Position numbers and translations under genes: made by a program. The notes under the pieces were generated by a model. It was not told the origin of the DNA. It saw only the letters and a list, made by a program, of their open reading frames with translations, and made no database searches. A DNA stretch of 64,000 nucleotides. Source: Methylotenera sp. (GTDB taxonomy: Bacteria > Pseudomonadota > Gammaproteobacteria > Burkholderiales > Methylophilaceae). The DNA lies in assembly GCA_005777825.1 (NCBI GenBank), contig SXLB01000073.1, positions 1 to 64,000 of the forward strand. The letters run 5' to 3'. This document shows, one piece after another, positions 56,405 to 64,000 of this stretch. Position 1 is the stretch's first letter, and each line of letters starts with the position of its first letter.

Positions 56405-57214
56405 ATGATGGCAATGAGTAAATTGATTAATCTAAAAAAATGGCTAACTATTGAAGATGCCTCAAGGCACTTATCATCAATTTTTGATGAACCTGTAAAA
56501 AATTACGACATTTACCGATTTGCATTAGATGGTCATTTGAAGCTTTCAGTAAATTTGGTAAATCATGCTATTGCAAAAAAATGTAGAGTAGCTTCATTAG
56601 AAAATGTCCCCAAAATAAAAGCATTAGACGGCGATGATCTAATTCCTCTTGGGATGCGACTTGATGATGATAATTATTTAGTAAAAGATAAGGACATCAT
56701 ATCTATCAGTGGTGTAATGGATTTAATGATGTTAGGTAATGAGGCGCTGGACATAGAGCATGAATATCAGCGATTAACTAGCGGGGTAAAGGTTACGCTA
56801 GTGTGTCTAGAAGGTGCATATGTCCAAGACCCTAATAATGGTGGCATTTACGAGCTGCAAGACCATTTCAAAAATGATGTTGAAAGCATGAAGAATAAAA
56901 ATAACTATTATCCCGCTGCTAGTCTCCCCAATGATGCAGCTTTGGTGCTGAGAACAAGGGCTATATCAGAATTTATTGAATCTGTAAGTGATATTAAAAA
57001 ATCAGAAAAACCTCTTATAGAAACTGAGCGCAGCACACTATTAACCATTATTGCAGCGCTCGCCAAAGAGGCCCATATTGATATTGGGAAAACATCAAAA
57101 GCAGGTGAGCTAATCGCCAATATGACACAGCAATTAGGCGCAGCTGTTGGCGCAACCACCATTGAAACACATCTAAAGAAAATCCCTCAATCCCTTAAAA
57201 ACCGCGCTAAATAA
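56405..57214 (+). CDS. Hypothetical protein of mobile element
   Basis: Intact 269-aa ORF; WLTIEDASRHLSSIFDEPVKNYDIYRFALDGHLKLSVNL at N-terminus. Confidence 0.75.
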   Translation: MMAMSKLINLKKWLTIEDASRHLSSIFDEPVKNYDIYRFALDGHLKLSVNLVNHAIAKKCRVASLENVPKIKALDGDDLIPLGMRLDDDNYLVKDKDIISISGVMDLMMLGNEALDIEHEYQRLTSGVKVTLVCLEGAYVQDPNNGGIYELQDHFKNDVESMKNKNNYYPAASLPNDAALVLRTRAISEFIESVSDIKKSEKPLIETERSTLLTIIAALAKEAHIDIGKTSKAGELIANMTQQLGAAVGATTIETHLKKIPQSLKNRAK

Positions 57215-57330
57215 GGGTTGTTTCGCCTGCTGGCTATTTGCCGCCGCCCACGGGCGCTTAAGAGATGCCATTTTTTATAAACTGCAAAAAAATCAGCATT
57301 TCGCTGGTTTATTTAGGAGTTATAGAGAAT

Positions 57331-57537
57331 ATGACAGACATCAAAATGAATCAAAAAATCCTGCGCCTCAGCGCTGTAAAAGATTGGACGGGCTTATCCC
57401 GCAGCACCATTTACGCGATGATGAAGTCTCACACATTCCCGCAAAACATTCAGATTGGTATGAGGTCGGTCGGCTGGCTGGAAAGCGACATTCAAGCGTG
57501 GATTGATTCCCGTATCACTGCATCTAAAGCAGCATAG
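57331..57537 (+). CDS. AlpA family phage transcriptional regulator
   Basis: ILRLSAVKDWTGLSRSTIYAMMKSHTFPQNIQIGMRSVGWLESDIQAWIDSRI; SD taggag upstream of ATG 57331. Confidence 0.93.
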   Translation: MTDIKMNQKILRLSAVKDWTGLSRSTIYAMMKSHTFPQNIQIGMRSVGWLESDIQAWIDSRITASKAA

Positions 57538-57547
57538 GGAGTTTAAT

Positions 57548-57847
57548 ATGATTAACGCGAAACCCAGATACGCGGGTAAGTTCTCACGCAAAGCCTTGCC
57601 TGACGCAATTCAATATTACGAAACTCAAAACATCAAACTTAAAGGTGGCGGCGCATGGCGTGATGCTATCTGCCCATTTCATAAAGACACCAAGCCTAGC
57701 CTGCGCATCAATGTAGAAAAAGGCGCATATCGCTGTATGGTTTGCGGCGCACATGGTTGTGATGTGCTGGCTTTTCACATGCACAAACACGGGCTTAACT
57801 TTGTGGAAGCGTGCAAGCAGTTAGGCGCATGGGTGGTGCAATCATGA
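57548..57847 (+). CDS. CHC2-type zinc-finger (primase Zn-binding) protein
   Basis: AICPFHKDTKPSLRINVEKGAYRCMVCGAHGCDVLAFHM. Confidence 0.88.
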   Translation: MINAKPRYAGKFSRKALPDAIQYYETQNIKLKGGGAWRDAICPFHKDTKPSLRINVEKGAYRCMVCGAHGCDVLAFHMHKHGLNFVEACKQLGAWVVQS

Positions 57848-59593
57848 CAACTAGCGAAAAGTATATTTACGTAGATACCGATAACAAGCCATTATTTACT
57901 AAAGAGCGCTATGTAAAAAAAGACGGCAGTAAAGGCTATGCTTATAGCCATGTAATGGATGGTGAAACAATTAACACCATGCCACAGTTTGCCAGTGGCA
58001 CGCCGCTTTATAATTTACACAGACTAGCCAAATACCCCACTGCCACCGTGTATTTAGTCGAAGGTGAAAAGTGCGTAGATGCGCTCACTAAACTAAAGCT
58101 ACTGGCAACCACCAGCGGCGGCGCACAAAGTGATGATAAAGCAGACTGGCAACCACTAGCAGGGCGTGAAGTCATTGCGTGGGCAGATAATGACGATGCA
58201 GGCATAGGTTATATGCAGCGTGCAACAAAAAAGCTAACTGTGCTTAATGCCACAGTTAAGCATATTGATATTGCGCAGCTTAATCTAGCGGTAAAGGGTG
58301 ATTGTGTGGACTGGTTGCAGCAATTCGACCAGTTTAATGGACGCAATGCTATACCGTATGACATTGAGGCTTTGCCGCTTAAACCTGACGGCATACAAAG
58401 CCCTGCAAGCGATTTAAATGACAGGCTTGATACCAACCAATTGGCTATAAATATCAGTTTACGTTGTGCCGCAGACATTACCCCAGAGCCTATACATTGG
58501 TTATGGGATGGTTGGTTAGCAAAAGGTAAGTTACACATATTTGCTGGCATGGCTGGAACAGGTAAAACAACCATAGCCATAGCACTAGCTTCAACAATCA
58601 CGACTGGCGGTAGATTCCCTGATGGCAGTCAATCGCCTATTGGCAGTGTTTTAATTTGGTCAGGTGAAGACAGCCCAGCAGACACACTTGTACCTAGGTT
58701 AATGGCGGCAGGTGCAGATTTAAGCAAGGTGCATTTTGTTGGCGATATAACCGCCGATTATGAATTGCGAAGTTTTGACCCTGCAACGGACATGCCATCA
58801 TTGATGATTAAGGCAGCATCAATACCTGACCTGTCCTTGTTAATTATTGACCCGATTGTGAATGCCGTTGCTGGTGACAGTCATAAAAATGGTGAAGTAA
58901 GAAGGGCTTTGCAACCCGTTGTTGATTTCGGTGAAAAACTCAATTGTGCTGTATTGGGTATCACGCACTTTAGTAAAGGCGGGCAAGGTAAAGACCCATT
59001 AGAGCGGGTAACGGGTAGCCTTGCCTTCGGTGCGCTGGCACGCATTGTTTTAGCCACCGCCAAAATAGTGGATGGGGATAGTGCCAAGCGTATTGTATGT
59101 CGTGCTAAAAGCAACATTGGGGTTGATACGGGCGGCTCAACAACAAGATGTAGGCAATGGGATATTCTCAAGTTATGCCTTGTGGGGTGATTCGGTTGAT
59201 GGAAGCGCTAGGGAATTATTGGCTGAACCTGATAACCGTGAAACGGGTGAAAACGGCAATAGTGCGCTAGATGAGGCCAAGGACTTTTTGCAAGAATTGT
59301 TAGCCGATGGTGAAATGGCACAAAAAGAAATTGAAGTTGAAGCCAAAGGCGCAGGGTTAGCGATGCGCACTATCCAAAGAGCTAAAAAAGAACTGAACAT
59401 TCATTCAAGTAAAAGCCTATTAGATAAACGCTGGTATTGGAAATTAACCATCAACATCGCCAAAGATGACCAACATTGCCAACATCGCCATATAAATTAT
59501 GTGGCAACCTTGGCGACCTTACATGAAATTAAGCATATTTCACAAGAAAATAGCCTAATCAGCAGTAGCGTTGATGAATCCATGAGGTTTTAA
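57844..59593 (+). pseudogene. Toprim/RepA-like AAA helicase replication protein, frameshifted near 59128-59138
   Basis: Toprim-like VYLVEGEKCVDAL; Walker A FAGMAGTGKTTIAIALAS. Frame 0 ends at 59190 (GVDTGGSTTRCRQWD...), while the +1 frame continues QQQDVGNGIFSSYALWGDSVDGSARELLAEPDN...RTIQRAKKELNIHSSKSLLDKRWYWKL to 59593. Confidence 0.82.
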
Positions 59594-59595
59594 CC

Positions 59596-59826
59596 ATGAC
59601 CACACCACAAACAGCAAATGAACTATTGGATGCTATGCGCGGTTGTGGGTTTACCATCAACCTCAGTGGCGATTCGCTAGAGGTAAGGTGGGCGCGATGG
59701 GTTGATGACGAACTGGCAGAGTTAATCAAAACGCATAAAACAGGCTTAATCAAATTATTAGAAAGTGAGGTAAAAAATGACGAGCAAAAAGAAAACACCA
59801 CTAGCAAAACAAGACAAGCAATCTGA
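59596..59826 (+). CDS. Small protein resembling TubC-type N-terminal docking domain
   Basis: NELLDAMRGCGFTINLSGDSLEVRWARWVDDELAELIKTHKTGLIKLL. Confidence 0.6.
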   Translation: MTTPQTANELLDAMRGCGFTINLSGDSLEVRWARWVDDELAELIKTHKTGLIKLLESEVKNDEQKENTTSKTRQAI

Positions 59827-60376
59827 AAGCGAGAAATATGCAAAAGTGAGTTTGTCAGCTTCATACATGGGTGCGATATTAACGGACAGCTTCACCAGCG
59901 CCATATTACCAAAAGCTGAATTAGCCGATGTAGCTAGTGAGTTAAGTGAAAAAATAAAGACTATTCAAGCGGGTGATATGCAACCGATTGAAGCCATTCT
60001 GATTAGCCAAGCCCAAACACTGCAAACAATGTTTGTGACCTTAGGGCGCATGGCAGCAAGTAAAACGGGCTTGCAACAATATACCGCGTTTATGAATATG
60101 GCACTTAAAGCCCAAAGCCAAAGCCGTGCAACCATTCAAGCATTAACCGAGCTTAAATATCCGAAACGGGCAACCTTTGTAAGACAAGCGAATATTTCAC
60201 ATGGGCATCAACAAGTGAATAACGGGACTAGTACGCAAGCACCCGCGCACGCGAAAGCAATTGAAAATCAACCAAACGAACTATTAGAGGCTAATCATGG
60301 CGGCAAGAAAATGGACAGAAGATCAGCGCAAACAGCAATCACAAAAGATAAGGCAATGGCAACCGTGGCAACATAG
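59777..60376 (+). CDS. Hypothetical mobile-element protein
   Basis: Intact 199-aa ORF, helical; overlaps the 3' end of the preceding ORF by 50 nt. Confidence 0.7.
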   Translation: MTSKKKTPLAKQDKQSESEKYAKVSLSASYMGAILTDSFTSAILPKAELADVASELSEKIKTIQAGDMQPIEAILISQAQTLQTMFVTLGRMAASKTGLQQYTAFMNMALKAQSQSRATIQALTELKYPKRATFVRQANISHGHQQVNNGTSTQAPAHAKAIENQPNELLEANHGGKKMDRRSAQTAITKDKAMATVAT

Positions 60377-60509
60377 CACAGGGGCTAAAACTATTGCAGG
60401 TAAGGCAATAGCTTCACGCAATGCTTTTAAAGGTGGATTTAGGCAACAATTAAAAGAGCTTAGGCAATTGCTGCGTGACCAGCGCGGTGCGCTTAATGAA
60501 ATAGGATAA
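60297..60509 (+). CDS. Hypothetical small basic protein
   Basis: MAARKWTEDQRKQQSQKIRQWQPWQHSTGAKT...; overlaps preceding ORF by 80 nt. Confidence 0.6.
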   Translation: MAARKWTEDQRKQQSQKIRQWQPWQHSTGAKTIAGKAIASRNAFKGGFRQQLKELRQLLRDQRGALNEIG

Positions 60510-60616
60510 CTTGCTTTGTTAGTGGGGTGGCTGGAAAGTCTGTTGCGTTTGCACTAACAACCAATGCGAGTGCTTCATTAATTCTAAATCACTAGTTTTT
60601 AGATTTTTTAGTCGTG

Positions 60617-60622
60617 TATAAT
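60617..60622 (+). promoter_or_regulatory. Candidate -10 (TATAAT) that could drive thrS
   Basis: tagtcgtgTATAATcccgcc, about 200 bp upstream of thrS. Confidence 0.45.
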
Positions 60623-60672
60623 CCCGCCTCAAGCCGTTAAATGCAATTAATTAAAAAATAGTCAAATTTTGT

Positions 60673-60686
60673 ATTTGCGGTATTTT
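60673..60686 (+). repeat. ATTTGCGGTATTTT, right-end copy of the integrase-proximal repeat
   Basis: 13/14 match to 51567-51580, same orientation. Confidence 0.85.
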
Positions 60687-60780
60687 TAACGGTATCTGTA
60701 TTTTTATACAATCATAATTATCAATTAAAACAATTTATTGCATTGTTAATTAGGATTAGCTACTGACCAGATATGCCAGC

Positions 60781-60804
60781 AAAAGCCGTTGATTAACGGC
60801 TTTT
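60781..60804. terminator. Hairpin AAAAGCCGTT-gatt-AACGGCTTTT upstream of thrS
   Basis: 10-bp perfect stem ending in TTTT. Confidence 0.8.
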
Positions 60805-60824
60805 CTATTTGAGATGAGGGTGTT

Positions 60825-62732
60825 ATGCCTATAATTCGTTTGCCAGATGGCTCTGAACGTAGTTTCCCAGCTGCAGTAACTGTAGCGGAGGTGGCCATGA
60901 ATATTGGTGCCGGCTTAGCCAAAGCGGCCTTGGCCGGTAAGGTTGATGGGGTGTTGGTCGACACTTCCCATCTGATCACCCAAGACGCAGACCTAGCCAT
61001 CATTACCGATAAAAGCGACGAAGGTTTAGACGTCATCCGTCATTCCACGGCACACCTTTTAGCTTATGCGGTTAAAGAGTTATTCCCCGATGCGCAAGTG
61101 ACCATAGGCCCGGTTATTGAGCACGGCTTTTTCTATGACTTTTCATACAAGCGCCCCTTTACTCCTGAAGATTTAATTGCCATAGAAAAGAAAATGCTGG
61201 AGTTGGCGAAAAAAGACGAGCCTGTCGTTCGTCAAGTTCTGCCACGTGATGAGGCTGTCGCTTATTTCAAATCCATCAACGAACTGTATAAAGCGGAAAT
61301 CATTGCCAGCATTCCGGCTGGCGAAGACGTTTCTTTGTATAGCGAAGGTAGTTTTACCGATTTGTGTCGTGGCCCGCATGTGCCTAATACGGGTAAGCTA
61401 AAAGCCTTTAAGTTGATGAAGTTGGCCGGTGCATATTGGCGCGGTGACAGCAACAACGAGATGCTGCAGCGCGTTTACGGAACAGCATGGCGCAATAAAG
61501 AAGAATTAGAAGCGCATTTGTTTCAGTTGGAAGAAGCGGAAAAGCGTGATCACAGGAAGTTGGGTAAGCAGTTGGATTATTTCCATATGCAAGACGACGC
61601 GCCCGGCATGGTGTTTTGGCATCCACGTGGTTGGAGCATTTGGCAGGAAGTGGAACAGTACATGCGTAAAATGTTCCGCGAATACAATTACCAAGAAGTG
61701 CGCACGCCCACCATCATGGATAAAACCTTATGGGAGAAATCCGGCCATTGGCAAAACTACCGCGAGGGCATGTTTGTCACGGCCTCGGAAAGCCGTGATT
61801 ACGCCGTCAAGCCGATGAACTGCCCTGGCCACGTGCAAATTTTAAATAGCAGCTTGCACAGTTACCGCGATTTGCCCTTACGCTTGGCAGAGTTTGGTTC
61901 TTGCCATCGTAATGAGCCGTCCGGATCTTTGCATGGCCTCATGCGTGTACGCGGCTTTACCCAAGACGATGCGCATATATTCTGTGCTGAAAACCAAGTT
62001 GAGGCCGAAGTGGCCGATTTCATTAAGATGCTCTACAAGGCCTACGGTGACTTTGGCTTTAGTGACGTCTTGGTTAAGCTTTCCACTCGCCCGGAAAAGC
62101 GCATAGGCAGCGATGCCGATTGGGATAAAGCCGAAACGGCTTTGGCCAATGCGCTTAAATTAAACAACTTGGATTTTGAATACCAAGCGGGTGAGGGCGC
62201 ATTTTACGGTCCTAAAATTGAATTTACCCTCAAGGATTCATTGGGCAGGTTGTGGCAGTGCGGCACCATACAGTTGGATTCCAACTTACCCGAGCGCCTT
62301 GGTGCCGAGTACGTTGCGGAGGACAACAGCCGTCAACGTCCGGTCATGTTGCACCGAGCCATAGTCGGCTCCATGGAGCGCTTTATAGGCATATTGATAG
62401 AGCATTACGCCGGCGCCATGCCACTTTGGTTAGCGCCAGTGCAGGTCATGGTGTTGAATATTTCCGAAAACCAAGCTGATTACGTGCGCCAAGTGGTTGA
62501 AAAGCTGAAGAAAAATGGCATACGTTGCGAATTTGACTTGAGAAATGAGAAGATAACCTATAAAATACGCGAACATAGTATGCAAAAAATGCCTTACTTG
62601 TTAGTAGCAGGTGAGCGTGAGATGCAAACAGGACATGTGGCCGTGCGTACCAGAAAAGGCGAAGACTTAGGTTCTATGCCGATTGAGGCGCTAATTGAGC
62701 GCTTAAAAGCAGAATTGGAAACTAAGGTTTAG
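60825..62732 (+). CDS. thrS: threonyl-tRNA synthetase
   Basis: TGS domain; [44 protein letters not shown]. Confidence 0.99.
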   Translation: MPIIRLPDGSERSFPAAVTVAEVAMNIGAGLAKAALAGKVDGVLVDTSHLITQDADLAIITDKSDEGLDVIRHSTAHLLAYAVKELFPDAQVTIGPVIEHGFFYDFSYKRPFTPEDLIAIEKKMLELAKKDEPVVRQVLPRDEAVAYFKSINELYKAEIIASIPAGEDVSLYSEGSFTDLCRGPHVPNTGKLKAFKLMKLAGAYWRGDSNNEMLQRVYGTAWRNKEELEAHLFQLEEAEKRDHRKLGKQLDYFHMQDDAPGMVFWHPRGWSIWQEVEQYMRKMFREYNYQEVRTPTIMDKTLWEKSGHWQNYREGMFVTASESRDYAVKPMNCPGHVQILNSSLHSYRDLPLRLAEFGSCHRNEPSGSLHGLMRVRGFTQDDAHIFCAENQVEAEVADFIKMLYKAYGDFGFSDVLVKLSTRPEKRIGSDADWDKAETALANALKLNNLDFEYQAGEGAFYGPKIEFTLKDSLGRLWQCGTIQLDSNLPERLGAEYVAEDNSRQRPVMLHRAIVGSMERFIGILIEHYAGAMPLWLAPVQVMVLNISENQADYVRQVVEKLKKNGIRCEFDLRNEKITYKIREHSMQKMPYLLVAGEREMQTGHVAVRTRKGEDLGSMPIEALIERLKAELETKV

Positions 62733-62801
62733 CTTGTTAAGTATTAGCTTTAATACTTAATCATCTGAAAATGCGCGGCTTAACTATTTGGAGAATTTGA
62801 T

Positions 62802-63326
62802 ATAGCACAGGAAAAAGAAACGCGAATTAACGGCGATATAACAGGATCGCAAGTTCGCTTGGTGGGCATAGAAGGTGAGCCTTTAGGCATCATGTCTTTA
62901 ACGGAAGCGTTTGCAAAAGCCGAAGAAGCGGACATTGATCTTGTGGAAATCGCGCCGAATGCTGAGCCGCCTGTGTGTAGGTTGATGGATTACGGTAAGT
63001 TTAAATACGCTGAAAGTAAAAAACAGCACGAAGTTAAACTTAAGCAAAAGCAAGTAAGCATAAAAGAAGTGAAGTTTCGCCCAGGAACGGATGACGGGGA
63101 TTACGCCATTAAAGTGCGCAACATCATTCGATTTATCCAAGATGGCGATAAAGCAAAAATTACATTGCGTTTTAGAGGACGGGAAATTACCCATCAAGAG
63201 TTCGGTTTGGCTCTGTTAAGACGGGTAGAGGCTGACACTAAAGACGTAGCAGTGGTGGAGCAATTTCCTAAAATGGAAGGCCGCCAAATGGTGATGGTTT
63301 TAGGCGCACCAAAAAAGAGTTCATAG
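62802..63326 (+). CDS. infC: translation initiation factor IF-3 (ATA start; ORF track begins at 62859)
   Basis: ATA-GCA-CAG-GAA-AAA-GAA-ACG-CGA-ATT-AAC = (M)[35 protein letters not shown] 8 nt upstream. Confidence 0.95.
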   Translation: MAQEKETRINGDITGSQVRLVGIEGEPLGIMSLTEAFAKAEEADIDLVEIAPNAEPPVCRLMDYGKFKYAESKKQHEVKLKQKQVSIKEVKFRPGTDDGDYAIKVRNIIRFIQDGDKAKITLRFRGREITHQEFGLALLRRVEADTKDVAVVEQFPKMEGRQMVMVLGAPKKSS

Positions 63327-63341
63327 TTTTAGTAGGATCCC

Positions 63342-63375
63342 GAGTGATACGGCTTAACGGCATGCCTAAGCACTC
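63342..63375 (+). promoter_or_regulatory. Possible r-protein leader hairpin upstream of rpmI
   Basis: GAGTG(63342-63346)...CACTC(63371-63375) with inner CTTA/TAAG. Confidence 0.35.
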
Positions 63376-63400
63376 ATAACTTAAGTTCAAGGAGAACAAA

Positions 63401-63598
63401 ATGCCAAAAATGAAAACCAAGAGTGGCGCTAAAAAGCGCTTCAAATTCTTGGGTAATGGTAAAGTGAAACGTACTCACTCTCACTTACGCCATATCCTAA
63501 CCAAAAAGACCACCAAGCAAAAGCGTAAACTACGCGGCACGGCGATCATCTCAGCAACAGACGTCAAACGCGTTCGCGCAATGATGCCTACACGATAA
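63401..63598 (+). CDS. rpmI: 50S ribosomal protein L35
   Basis: [37 protein letters not shown]. Confidence 0.98.
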   Translation: MPKMKTKSGAKKRFKFLGNGKVKRTHSHLRHILTKKTTKQKRKLRGTAIISATDVKRVRAMMPTR

Positions 63599-63608
63599 GG
63601 AGACCGAT

Positions 63609-63968
63609 ATGCCTAGAGTAAAACGTGGTGTCATCGCTCGCGCAAGACACAAGAAAGTATTAAAAGCCGCAAAAGGTTACCGCGGTCGTCGTAAAAACGT
63701 TTACCGCGTTGCCAAGCAAGCGGTAATGAAAGCCGGTCAATACGCATACCGTGACCGTAGACAGAAAAAACGTCAATTCCGCACCTTATGGATTGCCCGT
63801 ATTAATGCCGGTGCTCGTGAGTGTGGTTTAACTTACAGCCGCTTCATGAATGGCTTGAAAAAAGCCGCAGTGGAAGTGGATCGTAAAGTGTTGGCTGACT
63901 TAGCAGTATTCGACAAAACGGCATTTGCTCAGTTTGTTGAAATGGCTAAAAAGGCCTTGGCTGTTTAG
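63609..63968 (+). CDS. rplT: 50S ribosomal protein L20
   Basis: [51 protein letters not shown]. Confidence 0.99.
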   Translation: MPRVKRGVIARARHKKVLKAAKGYRGRRKNVYRVAKQAVMKAGQYAYRDRRQKKRQFRTLWIARINAGARECGLTYSRFMNGLKKAAVEVDRKVLADLAVFDKTAFAQFVEMAKKALAV

Positions 63969-64000
63969 TTAGCAAACTTATTTAAAAAATAAGTAAAAAA

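Larger units (their letters stand above)
51445..60770 (+). mobile_element. tRNA-Val-integrated genomic island (satellite-like: integrase, AlpA, primase/helicase, surface-protein cargo)
   Basis: Integrase directly downstream of the tRNA; AlpA/CHC2/helicase genes; flanked by tRNA-Val and thrS; right boundary inferred. Confidence 0.78.

Overview
The window is chromosomal DNA that looks betaproteobacterial and methylotroph-like (Methylophilaceae-type gene order, inferred from gene content only). It is mostly housekeeping: dTDP-rhamnose genes, ppnP, a YajQ-family gene, leuCDB, asd, fimV-like, truA, trpFBA, accD, folC, a SPOR/DedD-like gene, cvpA, purF, metZ, gyrA, serC, pheA, hisC, a DAHP synthase, pqqABCDE, an MFS exporter, a yqjD/yqjE/yqjK-like cluster, a PerM-like permease, the complete nuoA-N operon, and thrS-infC-rpmI-rplT. 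A roughly 9.3 kb integrative element (about 51445-60770) sits between a tRNA-Val gene and thrS. It carries a tyrosine integrase, a large barrel/Ig-like/lectin-like surface protein, an AlpA-like regulator, and a split primase/helicase module that appears frameshifted. The main points for follow-up are: (1) a SAM-II-type riboswitch with an overlapping terminator upstream of metZ; (2) an in-frame TAA in the DAHP synthase gene; (3) an (ACAGC)4 pentanucleotide repeat at the start of the surface-protein gene, a candidate phase-variation locus; (4) matching ATTTRCGGTATTTT motifs at both ends of the element, candidate integrase arm sites; (5) apparent replacement of the tRNA-Val terminator by the insertion; (6) non-canonical start codons for infC (ATA) and possibly folC (ATT). 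No CRISPR array, rRNA or retron/DGR reverse transcriptase was seen.
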